Program-made: the position numbers and the translations under genes
Notes under the pieces: generated by a model
Told to the model about the DNA's origin: nothing
Databases searched by the model: none
The model's input: only the letters and a program-made list of their open reading frames with translations
Part shown: positions 1 to 6,563 of the stretch, piece after piece
Position numbering within the stretch: position 1 is the first letter of the stretch
Layout of the letters: each line of letters opens with the position of its first letter
Origin: a virus
Reading direction: 5' to 3' (one strand)
IMG/VR virus record: IMGVR_UViG_3300045996_002544
Span: 1-27,143 of that record
Length of the DNA stretch: 27,143 bases

Positions 1-444
1 CCGATCGGCCTGCACGCCGGCAAGCGCAAACAGCGCCTTGTCGATCGGCGACGCATCCTCGGGTCCACCATTCGGCGGATAGCCAAGCTCGGCCATTCCG
101 GAGATCAGCGGCTCGATCTGTGCCTCCAGCGCGGCATCGAGATCGGCCTGCGTGAAGGTCTTTGGCGCGCCCGCTTCCGCAACCGCCTCGGCCGCCGCGC
201 GCACCTTGTCGTCTGTCACGCCCGCCGCTGTGCCGGTCAGCCCCTCGGGCTTGCCGCCTTTCTCGGCGCGCTGCTTCAGCTCGGCTTCCACCGGCGTCAG
301 CAGCGTCGAGCGCGTCTTGCCGCCCTTTTCCAGTTCCAGCAGCTGCTCGAGCGTCTTGGTAGGCATATCGCTCACCTTGGCCAGAACATCGTCGACATTG
401 CCGTCGAGCAGAACGGGCAGGTCATATTCCACGGTCTTGGTCAT
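1..444 (-). CDS. Phage structural-module protein, unknown function (3' end outside window)
   Basis: An open frame runs leftward from ATG at 444 to the window edge without a stop, giving 148 codons, so the C-terminus is missing. The protein begins MTKTVEYDLP and is acidic and rich in Ala, Glu and Lys. Residues 25-100 look helical, and no catalytic motif is visible. A GGAGG sits five bases before the ATG at 444, which decides this start over the in-frame ATGs at 456 and 459. It follows the small gene ending at 456 with almost no gap, so it belongs to the terminase operon. By position it could be a scaffold-like or portal-adjacent protein, but that is only inference. Confidence 0.75.
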   Translation of the reverse strand, partial: MTKTVEYDLPVLLDGNVDDVLAKVSDMPTKTLEQLLELEKGGKTRSTLLTPVEAELKQRAEKGGKPEGLTGTAAGVTDDKVRAAAEAVAEAGAPKTFTQADLDAALEAQIEPLISGMAELGYPPNGGPEDASPIDKALFALAGVQADR

Positions 445-455
445 CGTCGCCTCCA

Positions 456-689
456 TCATTGTCCCATCAGGGTCTTCTTGGTGCCGGTGCTGGATTCAGC
501 GCCGCCCCTCCCGGTCCGCATGTTCGCCGCCGATCCGCGCCGGCTCAGCAACGCGTCGGACACGGCGGAATTGGCGCGCGGCGTGGCCACCGGCAGCGGC
601 AGCATCGGCTTCGGCGCCTTAGGTTTCTTGATGAATGCGCTGGCCACCGCCGTGATCGGAGACAGCAGGAATTTCGCCACGCCAGCCAT
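456..689 (-). CDS. Small phage protein next to the large terminase (77 aa)
   Basis: The ATG at 689 overlaps the TAA stop of the large terminase (TAATG), so translation is probably coupled. The protein starts MAGVAKFLLSP, has a short hydrophobic N-terminal stretch, a basic Pro/Lys segment (KKPKAPKP), and ends in STGTKKTLMGQ. From memory, a C-terminal S/T-G-K-K-T-L-G tail after an Arg/Gly-rich segment is typical of small proteins beside terminase and portal genes in many podoviruses and siphoviruses; their function is unsettled. A longer frame from 713 would overlap the terminase further and is less likely. Confidence 0.75.
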   Translation of the reverse strand: MAGVAKFLLSPITAVASAFIKKPKAPKPMLPLPVATPRANSAVSDALLSRRGSAANMRTGRGGAESSTGTKKTLMGQ

Positions 690-2551
690 TATGCCGCCCT
701 CCCCATCGCCCAATCCGGATTATCGTTCGCCGCGCGCATGCCGGCAGGCCGATGCGCGAAATGCCCGTTGCCGAAATTGACCTTGCCGCGCTGCTTGCGC
801 TGCGCCGCGCCCTTGCCGGCGGCGTCTTCCCAGCCGTCATGCTTGACGAGGCCCAGCACCAGATACTGGTTGGCGTCGTGGACATGGCTGAAGTCGTTCT
901 TCAGCGGCTCGTCTTTCCAGCGCCCGCCGCCAGTCGAGAATTCGACCCGCACCACCACGTAGCCGCGATTATAGCCTTCGCGCAGCACCTTGCAGAGGTC
1001 GCTGATCACGTAAGCGGGCTGATTGTCGTTCACGCCCTTCAGCTGCTCGCGAACGGCTTCCAGCCGCGGCCCGATCAAATTGCGCTTCACCGGCGCCGGC
1101 TTGAACTTCAGCGCCACGCCGGTGATTTCCTTGAATCCTGCGACGAATTTGTGGATCCACGCACGATCCTCGGCATTGGCGTCGCTGTCGCCGAACCATG
1201 CGGAGGGGTCCGCCCAATGCGTGTCGCCCAGCCGGCAGCCCTTGAAATTCTCGTTCCAGTAGCGGCCGCAGCTCTGGCCGAATTCCTTTGCGCCCAGATT
1301 TTCGAGCGTCTTTTCCTTGCCCGGCTTGTAGATCACGCATTCGTCGACCACGCGCACCTGCCCGGCCACCTTCTGGCCGAACAGCGCCGCCGGCGTGTTG
1401 CCGCCGTCCAGCCCCAGATGCACCGGAAAGCGCGGATCGACCCGCATGCCCGCCACGCAGTGCCGGGTGTCGGCATATTGCGAATAGACCGGATTGCCGT
1501 CGCGCACCGCGCCGAACTGGTTGTGCACGAAGCGGCGCTTGTCCGCCTCCGTCATGCCGATCTGGATGCGCTCGTAATAGCCCTTGGGCAGGTTGGCGAT
1601 ATTCTCCGCACCGGCGCTCAGCCCGCCGGGCTGGACATGGAACGACACGCGGAAATTCTCGCCGAACTCGCGCTGGTATGCCGCCATTTCCTCGGGCGTC
1701 AGCCCGATATTCTTGTTGACGTTGAAATCATAGGTCCAGCTGTCTTCGGCGGGCGCGTTCATGTCGCCGATCACGCCGCTCCAGCCGCCGATCGGCGTGC
1801 CCGGCGGGCGATAGCGGCCCACGCGCGGGAAGCCGTATTTGAATACGTCCTGGTGCAGCGTGTCCTTTTCGTTCAGCCACAGCCCCGTCAGCGCCATGCC
1901 CTTGAACAGCTCTTCGGCGGACTGGTTGTCGACCGCGCGGAACAGCATCTCTAGCTCGAGCCATTCCAGCTGCCCCGGCGCCACCGGGATCGCGAAGCGC
2001 AATTTATGGGTGTTGGTCGAAAGGTTGTAATTTTCCTTCGTCTTCGGAAACCACATGAACCAGTCGGCCATGACGTTCGATTGCAGATGCCCATAGGTGT
2101 CGCGCACCACGCACCAGCGCGCCCGCCGCACCCCGTCCGGTCCCTTGGGCTGCCACAGGATCGAATTGATGATCTTCTGGAAGCACGTCGTCGTCTTCGC
2201 GGAGCCGTATGGCCCCATGATCGTCGACACTGCCGACTTGTCGACCCGGAAGGCATGCGCCACCGGCCCGACGAACTTCATCGTCAGGCCCTTGGACGCC
2301 GCCAACAGATTGCCATAACGCTCGCGCGCCTCCGGCTCGAGCAATTCGGGATCGACTTCCTCCAGCCGCTGGATGATCCGATCGGCTTCCGTCACGATCC
2401 GGTGCTGCTCCACCGATCGCGTCGGCAGATCGCGCAGCGGCCGCGCTTCCACGATCGCACCCGTGCAGAGCTCGAGCACCGTCGCGGTAATCACCGCCGC
2501 CGAGCTCAACGCCTTCAGCGCGTTGTCGGTAAAGGTGGGGGGGAGCTTCAT
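689..2551 (-). CDS. terL: Terminase large subunit (DNA-packaging ATPase/nuclease)
   Basis: The 620-residue protein has the two parts of a large terminase. The N-terminal ATPase has a Walker A-like MGPYGSAKTTT (about residues 112-122) and a Walker B-like LTGLWLNE (221-228). The C-terminal RNase H-fold nuclease is marked by LGLDGG (Asp382), HWADPS (Asp448) and HVHDANQY (Asp559), which fit the acidic metal-binding triad. It would drive genome translocation into the prohead and cut the DNA. Its ATG overlaps the upstream stop by four bases. About 110 residues precede the Walker A motif, longer than in many terminases. Family assignment is secure; the exact subfamily is not. Confidence 0.93.
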   Translation of the reverse strand: MKLPPTFTDNALKALSSAAVITATVLELCTGAIVEARPLRDLPTRSVEQHRIVTEADRIIQRLEEVDPELLEPEARERYGNLLAASKGLTMKFVGPVAHAFRVDKSAVSTIMGPYGSAKTTTCFQKIINSILWQPKGPDGVRRARWCVVRDTYGHLQSNVMADWFMWFPKTKENYNLSTNTHKLRFAIPVAPGQLEWLELEMLFRAVDNQSAEELFKGMALTGLWLNEKDTLHQDVFKYGFPRVGRYRPPGTPIGGWSGVIGDMNAPAEDSWTYDFNVNKNIGLTPEEMAAYQREFGENFRVSFHVQPGGLSAGAENIANLPKGYYERIQIGMTEADKRRFVHNQFGAVRDGNPVYSQYADTRHCVAGMRVDPRFPVHLGLDGGNTPAALFGQKVAGQVRVVDECVIYKPGKEKTLENLGAKEFGQSCGRYWNENFKGCRLGDTHWADPSAWFGDSDANAEDRAWIHKFVAGFKEITGVALKFKPAPVKRNLIGPRLEAVREQLKGVNDNQPAYVISDLCKVLREGYNRGYVVVRVEFSTGGGRWKDEPLKNDFSHVHDANQYLVLGLVKHDGWEDAAGKGAAQRKQRGKVNFGNGHFAHRPAGMRAANDNPDWAMGRAA

Positions 2552-2880
2552 GCCGCCCCGCCATGTTGCTCAGTGCCGATCCGGAGTCCGCGGTTCAGGC
2601 CGAAATCGATCCCCTGCCGAAAATTCTTAAGCGCCGCCTCACAAACGCGCTTCTTATCTTGTTGCCGTAGCGCCCCCGTCGCCATCAGTGTGCCTGCTTG
2701 CACCCCGGCGAAGGTGGCGGCGGAGGACATGAGAACGGACAACGCATCACGCGGATCATCAAACGCCTGATCCAGGATCGGCGTGGTCGCCTCGCGCATC
2801 GCCTCCATCATTGCGAACAGCAGCTCAAACCACGGGTCACCCGGCTTGCCTTCAATTTCCTTGAGGCCCGCGTCGGTCAT
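2548..2880 (-). CDS. Conserved-looking phage protein between terminase genes (110 aa)
   Basis: The protein starts MTDAGLKEIEGKPGDPWFEL, is mostly helical in composition, and has no recognisable catalytic motif. It overlaps both neighbours by four bases (ATGA), so it is translated between the putative small and the large terminase. It could be a packaging accessory protein. I do not recognise a family. Confidence 0.72.
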   Translation of the reverse strand: MTDAGLKEIEGKPGDPWFELLFAMMEAMREATTPILDQAFDDPRDALSVLMSSAATFAGVQAGTLMATGALRQQDKKRVCEAALKNFRQGIDFGLNRGLRIGTEQHGGAA

Positions 2881-3641
2881 TCGCCGTCCACTTCGTCATC
2901 GTCGCCCAGCGGCTCGCGTTCTTCGCTGTCGTCGGGCACCGGCTCGAACGGCGTGTATTCCAGCGCCTCCAGCTGATCGCTGGTCAGCTCGGGCGCGTTG
3001 ACGAAATCCTGCAGCGCGGCGGCATCGGTCAGCCCCGGAATGTTCAGGATCACGTCGGGGCGCATCGTCACGTCGACGGCCACCGGCATCTTGCTGTGGA
3101 CGTACTGCGCCACTTCGCGCGCCGAATCGCGCTGCAGCAGCAGGGCCTTCAGCGCCAGCTCGCCGGGCTTCGCCTTGAGCACCCGGAAATCGTTCTGCAC
3201 ACGGTCGACCAAGACTTTGAGCCGTTCGATTTGTTTGTCAGTCAGCGACACTTCACCTGCCAGCACACGGCTCAGCAGCGTTTCGAGTTCATCGAGCCGC
3301 ATGGCCATCAAATGCTCGCGCTCACGCGATCCATCGGCAATCATCAGCAGCTCGCAGAGCTGGTCCAGCGGCATCGAATAGATCGAGGCCATCGCCTCCA
3401 CCGGATCGCCGAACTTGTGCACGATCAGCTTCGCCAGCGCCTGCGTCCGCTTGTTGCCCGAACCGGCAGGGCGCCCCACGCCGCGCTCGGCATTCTCGCG
3501 CATCCGCCGGAAAATATCGGAAGGCAGCCTGCCGTCTTCGCCCCGCAGCAGATCCAGCTGTTCGGTATCGGCATCGACGCCCAGCATGGTGCCGGCCTCG
3601 GCCGTCATCGCCTTCATCAGCGCGGAGGGTTCAGCGCCCAT
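2877..3641 (-). CDS. Putative terminase small subunit (254 aa)
   Basis: The protein lies two genes upstream of the large terminase. It has a Gly/Arg-rich GRPAGSGNKRTQ stretch near residue 56, followed by a predicted helical region, a central coiled-coil-like segment around residues 110-160, and a very acidic C-terminus (DDDEVDGE). A basic DNA-binding N-terminal part with an oligomerising middle and an acidic tail fits a small terminase that recognises the packaging site. The assignment rests mainly on position and architecture. A generic DNA-binding or scaffold protein is the alternative. Confidence 0.6.
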   Translation of the reverse strand: MGAEPSALMKAMTAEAGTMLGVDADTEQLDLLRGEDGRLPSDIFRRMRENAERGVGRPAGSGNKRTQALAKLIVHKFGDPVEAMASIYSMPLDQLCELLMIADGSREREHLMAMRLDELETLLSRVLAGEVSLTDKQIERLKVLVDRVQNDFRVLKAKPGELALKALLLQRDSAREVAQYVHSKMPVAVDVTMRPDVILNIPGLTDAAALQDFVNAPELTSDQLEALEYTPFEPVPDDSEEREPLGDDDEVDGE

Positions 3642-3838
3642 CAGGCGATTACCTCATACTCGGCGATATCGAAGGGACTGCCCGTCAGGCTCCAGCGGCA
3701 ACCACCCTTGCCGTCCGCCGCCCAGCCGGGCGGGCTCATCGGATTGGGATCGCAGCGGCCGATCCCGCCATGCGCCATCCGCACGCGAACCCGCTTCCCT
3801 TCGGCCTCCGCCGGACAATATCCGAGGTTAGGCACCAT
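3641..3838 (-). CDS. Small conserved phage protein, KRVRVR...GCRWSLTGSPFDIAEYEV type (65 aa)
   Basis: The 65-residue protein carries a basic KRVRVRMAHGG segment and a C-terminal CRWSLTGSPFDIAEYEV. I associate this pattern from memory with small proteins in alphaproteobacterial prophages; no function is known to me. Its stop overlaps the next start in a TGATG arrangement, and its own start overlaps the preceding gene by 11 bases, so it sits within the packaging operon. Two Cys residues (8 and 29) and one more at 47 could bind metal, but no clear finger is formed. Confidence 0.7.
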   Translation of the reverse strand: MVPNLGYCPAEAEGKRVRVRMAHGGIGRCDPNPMSPPGWAADGKGGCRWSLTGSPFDIAEYEVIA

Positions 3839-4073
3839 CGGGCTTGCCCCCGGCGAGCGCCCGCAGATGCGCTGCTTGGTCGGTCAGCAGCCCCGCGCGA
3901 TGCTCCAGCACCTTCGCCGCGGCGAGCAACGTGAAGCTGGTAATCCCGCGATCGGCACCCAAATAGGCGCGCAGCGTCCGCTCGGCGATCCCCATGCCCG
4001 CCGCCAGCGCAACCTGCCCGACAAGCTCACCTGCCTTGCGCAACGCCACGATGCGCGGCAATCGCGAAGCCAT
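3828..4073 (-). CDS. Putative helix-turn-helix phage protein (81 aa)
   Basis: From ATG 4073 the protein reads MASRLPRIVALRKAGELVGQ and continues with AAGMGIAERTLRAYLGADRG, which resembles a helix-turn-helix (turn around AAGMGIAER, recognition helix TLRAYLG). The frame stays open upstream to about 4205, but that part would overlap the microprotein at 4112-4225, so the shorter start is preferred. No clear ribosome-binding site precedes 4073. It may bind DNA at the packaging region or regulate late genes. Confidence 0.6.
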   Translation of the reverse strand: MASRLPRIVALRKAGELVGQVALAAGMGIAERTLRAYLGADRGITSFTLLAAAKVLEHRAGLLTDQAAHLRALAGGKPDGA

Positions 4074-4111
4074 CGCACTGTGCCGCTTTTCAGGAACGGG
4101 CGCGCCAGAGA

Positions 4112-4225
4112 TCACGAAAGCGCCCAGGCCGCTGCGATAATGCCGACCCATGCGACGACGAGCACCAGGCATGCGAGCAACCGGGCTTGTCGCACCTGTG
4201 CGCAATCATAGTGCTCCCCGCTCAT
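4112..4225 (-). CDS. Single-pass membrane microprotein (37 aa)
   Basis: A 37-codon frame starts at ATG 4225, overlapping the stop of the upstream lipoprotein by four bases (ATGA). It begins MSGEHYDCAQVRQARLL and then has one long hydrophobic segment (about residues 16-36), a clear transmembrane helix with a short cytoplasmic or periplasmic N-terminus. The overlap and the membrane segment argue that it is real. With the adjoining lipoprotein it might form a membrane pair such as a spanin-like or exclusion system; this is inference. Confidence 0.6.
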   Translation of the reverse strand: MSGEHYDCAQVRQARLLACLVLVVAWVGIIAAAWALS

Positions 4226-4452
4226 AGCCGCGGGCACTTGTCGAGTGCTGCCAGGCTGACGCGCAGCGCACCCAGCGCCGCTTCGCGCTTCACCGGGTCC
4301 GCGATCGTCTCAGCCTTCACCATCGCCGCGATCAGGCCGGCGCGCACCGAATCCTGCCGCGAACAGACGACGGCGCCGGCCGAGTTGACGCCCTGCCCAC
4401 CGGCGCAGCCCGCGAGCAGCGAAGCCGCGATGATCAAGCCGAGACGCTTCAT
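4222..4452 (-). CDS. Small phage-encoded lipoprotein (76 aa)
   Basis: The protein starts MKRLGLIIAASLLAGCAGG: a basic N-region, a short hydrophobic core and a lipobox LLAGC with the lipidated Cys at residue 16. The mature part is about 60 residues with two further Cys (30 and 73) that could form a disulfide. A strong GGAGG lies six bases before the ATG. It is the first gene of the leftward packaging operon and overlaps the membrane microprotein. Possible roles are an outer-membrane spanin-type subunit or superinfection exclusion. It is not Pro-rich like classical Rz1, so the role is open. Confidence 0.75.
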   Translation of the reverse strand: MKRLGLIIAASLLAGCAGGQGVNSAGAVVCSRQDSVRAGLIAAMVKAETIADPVKREAALGALRVSLAALDKCPRL

Positions 4453-4560
4453 TCGATCCTCCGATATCGGCGGGGCGCGCGCTGAACGCCGCGAGGGGCG
4501 GCGCGATCGCCGCCCGCCGGGTGCCTTGCGAGCAGTACCGGACGCCCCTTGGGTATTTCG

Positions 4561-4590
4561 TTGACACTGCCCGCCGGCGGAGTCAGACTC
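4561..4590 (+). promoter_or_regulatory. Promoter-like site with an 11-bp palindrome over the -10
   Basis: A consensus -35 hexamer TTGACA (4561-4566) is followed after 17 bases by CAGACT (4584-4589), a weak -10. A perfect palindrome GAGTCAGACTC (4580-4590) covers the -10. It points rightward into the region without genes. The -35 match is exact but the -10 is poor. Confidence 0.35.
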
Positions 4591-4858
4591 TCCGACTTGC
4601 CAGCACCGAGCGGATGATGAGCCTCAGCTTCACCCCGACCCATTGCCCTGCGAACGGATTCGGCGCGCTTCGCGCCTGAAGTCTCGCGGCGCGGGAAAGC
4701 CCGTACCCCCGACCCCATTTTCGCAACTGAACTTCGCGGCCCCTCGCACCCGTCGATGCGCTCACCGCGACAAGTCGCGATCGAACCTTCCGAAAGATTT
4801 TCCGAGCTCCAGCTCCGGCGGACGCCAGGGACATTGGGGGTCGCGCGACGGCGCGAAA

Positions 4859-4873
4859 GGGGGGACACCCCCC
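4859..4873. repeat. G6/C6 hairpin
   Basis: Six G residues, ACA, then at least six C residues form a short, very stable hairpin. No T-run follows on the plus strand. Confidence 0.5.
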
Positions 4874-4877
4874 CTCC

Positions 4878-4911
4878 GATCGGCGCCGGCAGGCCGCCCG
4901 GCTGGCCGATC
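4878..4911. repeat. Compound inverted repeat
   Basis: The outer arms GATCGGC and GCCGATC are perfect 7-bp complements, and inside them GCCGG (4885-4889) pairs with CCGGC (4898-4902). It directly follows the G6/C6 hairpin and precedes the 25-bp palindrome, so three secondary structures stand in about 100 bp. Confidence 0.5.
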
Positions 4912-4932
4912 TGGGCGCGCTCGGCGCCGCGC

Positions 4933-4957
4933 GTCGTCAGATTGGCAATCTGACGAC
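4933..4957. repeat. Perfect 25-bp palindrome (12-bp arms, 1-bp centre)
   Basis: The arm GTCGTCAGATTG (4933-4944), a single G, and the exact reverse complement CAATCTGACGAC (4946-4957) form an uninterrupted dyad. Such length without mismatch is unlikely by chance and suggests a protein-binding site (operator, relaxase nick region, recombination or replication site) or an RNA stem. No gene is recognised on either side within several hundred bases. Confidence 0.75.
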
Positions 4958-5301
4958 TGCCCTCCAAAAATGCTGTCTTCACAAGCCCTTGCGGCCCCCA
5001 TGCGACAACGCACCGTGCGACATAGCCGAATCGACCCGCCAGAAACGGCAGAAAACCGTGGGTCGCAAGGATCCGGCGAGGATGCCGATCGACACCCTCG
5101 CCGGCCTCGGCCAGGCCAGTCTCGAGCGCCAGCACCAAGCCCGCCCGGCCGAAAAAATCCCCAGCCGCCCGACGCCCACGCACCTCGCACACCCATCGGG
5201 CGGCGGGAGCGGCATATCTGCCCCCTATTAAATTCGGCTCGGGAGTCGGGCTGAGAAACATGGCGGCGAAACTGCGCAAGCCCCCTCTGGGGCCGTCCTA
5301 A

Positions 5302-5496
5302 ATGTTCTATCCTTGGGACGCTAAAGAGAGAGGATTAGTGCCGCGTTCCAGATGTTCCAGCCTTCTCGCGCGCACGTGAGGCACAGCCGCTTGGGCGCAC
5401 ATCGGCGGGAGCCCCGCTTGGGACGGAACGGCCCAGATCAGCAACTAAATACAGGCTTATCAGTGCCTTACCGCGTTCCAAGTCTGGAACATCCGG
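5302..5496. repeat. Three related GTTCC dyad sites
   Basis: ATGTTCTATCCTTGGGACG (from 5302), ATGTTCCAGCCTT (from 5352) and, on the minus strand, ATGTTCCAGACTTGGAACG (ending near 5473) are variants of one sequence. The third is a near-perfect dyad, GTTCCAAG with TCTGGAAC (5475-5490). CCGCGTTCCA precedes two copies, at 5341 and 5471. The set looks like a multi-site operator or iterons. Confidence 0.5.
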
Positions 5497-5598
5497 TACA
5501 CCCCCGACCCGTCGCTGCACCCAGAATTCGCGTGAAACTTGATCGCTAGAAACGGGTCCGGGTGAACAGGGAGGCGAGGCGGGGAGGCAGACGAAGGA

Positions 5599-5637
5599 GG
5601 CCGCGCGCATCGCGCCGCGGTGCGGCGCTGCGCGGCC
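5599..5637. terminator. Large GC-rich stem-loop, possible terminator
   Basis: Outer arms GGCCGCGC (5599-5606) and GCGCGGCC (5630-5637) enclose a second perfect stem GCGCCGC / GCGGCGC with a 3-base loop. The T-rich GAGTTATTTGTTTG follows on the plus side. It could stop rightward transcription, although the T-run is not immediate. Confidence 0.4.
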
Positions 5638-5730
5638 GAGTTATTTGTTTGACCAGTATTCGTGGCAGACGGGTCGTCTAGTTCGTGCGCTCAACTGTCC
5701 AATTCGGGTAGGTTACTGGCGACAAACTTG

Positions 5731-5750
5731 CCAGCCCGCACCGGGGCTGG
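5731..5750. repeat. 7-bp hairpin ahead of the membrane gene
   Basis: CCAGCCC (5731-5737) and GGGCTGG (5744-5750) are perfect complements, ending directly before a GTG codon (5751) in frame with the membrane protein. It could be a leader hairpin. Confidence 0.35.
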
Positions 5751-5807
5751 GTGTCCCGCAGCGCGATACTTGCGCCGGAACCGCCCGCCGTGGCAGCTTG
5801 GCCCGCC

Positions 5808-6161
5808 ATGTCCCAGACGATCGCCGCCGCCATTGCCGCCGCCGCTTTCGGCTTTGTGCTGCACATCGCCGATATGCGCGACGCCGATCCGCCGAGCCCC
5901 GAGCTCCAGCACAGCCGACGCATGATACTTTACATGCTGATCCTGCCCAGCAGCATTGCCTGGGCGATCGACGCGCCCAGCTGGGCCAGCGCGATCAACC
6001 GGGCGTTCATGCCGGCGGGCGTCGCTCAGCTCGCCGCGATCACCGGCGATGCGCTGCAGGCGGCCGTACCGTTGGGGCGATGGCGCAGATGGCTCGTCGG
6101 CGGCTGCTTTTTGCTGGCGATCGGCGCCTGCAGCCTCGGCTTCCCTTCGCCTGACGCCTGA
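5808..6161 (+). CDS. Small integral membrane protein (117 aa)
   Basis: From ATG 5808 the protein reads MSQTIAAAIAAAAFGFVLHI and has three hydrophobic stretches: residues 3-20, about 38-54 and about 95-112. The first follows almost directly from the N-terminus and the last ends close to the C-terminus, so it probably crosses the membrane two or three times. An in-frame GTG at 5751 would add 19 residues and lies next to a hairpin; neither start has a strong ribosome-binding site. Size and topology would suit a holin or exclusion protein, but it lies far from the endolysin. I do not recognise the family. Confidence 0.6.
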   Translation: MSQTIAAAIAAAAFGFVLHIADMRDADPPSPELQHSRRMILYMLILPSSIAWAIDAPSWASAINRAFMPAGVAQLAAITGDALQAAVPLGRWRRWLVGGCFLLAIGACSLGFPSPDA

Positions 6162-6298
6162 CCGTCGACTCGCGCGCCCTTAACATGGATCAATCCACCA
6201 GACGATTTCGGAACACCCCGCGCTCGCCGCGCCGGCTGCGCCCCGGATAGGCGTGCAGGTTCGCGCGGCAGGCCGCCGTGCGGAACCATGGGGGTGGG

Positions 6299-6559
6299 AT
6301 GAATGAGATGGCAATACAAGGTCATACCTATCACTTTTCGGAACCACCGGAGTTCTACCTAGTCGATGAGAATGTGCATGTCGTCGATCGGATCAAGGGA
6401 GAGGTGACGCTGCACAAGATCTACCCGCCCAGCGTGCTAGAGCGGCTAGGCGAGCGCGCGCGCCACGTGAAGAATGCGGCCGAAATGATGGCAAATCTGG
6501 CCCGACCGCCCAAGGTGAAGAAGGCCAGAAAGGCAAGCAAGAGCAAGAAGCGCAAGTAA
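6299..6559 (+). CDS. Small Lys-rich protein of unknown function (86 aa)
   Basis: ATG 6299 follows a G-rich stretch (GGGGGTGGG) that can act as a ribosome-binding site. The protein has an N-terminal region rich in aromatic and acidic residues (residues 9-27) and ends in a strongly basic tail (KKARKASKSKKRK), typical of nucleic-acid binding or of a disordered anchor. Its stop lies five bases from the end of the convergent methyltransferase gene. Base use is less GC-rich than around it, which suggests separate acquisition. No family recognised. Confidence 0.65.
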   Translation: MNEMAIQGHTYHFSEPPEFYLVDENVHVVDRIKGEVTLHKIYPPSVLERLGERARHVKNAAEMMANLARPPKVKKARKASKSKKRK

Positions 6560-6563
6560 CGCG

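Larger units (their letters stand above)
4453..5807. other. 1.35-kb stretch without an accepted gene; structured intergenic region
   Basis: Long frames cross this stretch on both strands, but they are low in complexity, rich in Arg, Pro and Gly, lack ribosome-binding sites and resemble no family I know. I treat it as noncoding. It holds a promoter-like site at 4561-4590, several hairpins (4766-4779, 4859-4873, 4878-4911), a perfect 25-bp palindrome, paired TGCGACA motifs and a family of GTTCC dyads. It lies between the start of the leftward packaging operon and two rightward genes, so it may contain the late promoter, the packaging site, an origin or attP. Which of these applies cannot be told from sequence alone. 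Confidence 0.6.

Noticed and set aside
752-1954. 400-codon plus-strand frame
   Set aside because: Antisense of the large terminase; no motif of its own.
4449-5279. 276-codon frame on the minus strand (and a 203-codon plus-strand frame at 4643-5254)
   Set aside because: Composition is Arg/Gly/Pro-rich and irregular, there is no ribosome-binding site or motif, and both frames cross a perfect palindrome and hairpins. High GC content leaves long chance frames.
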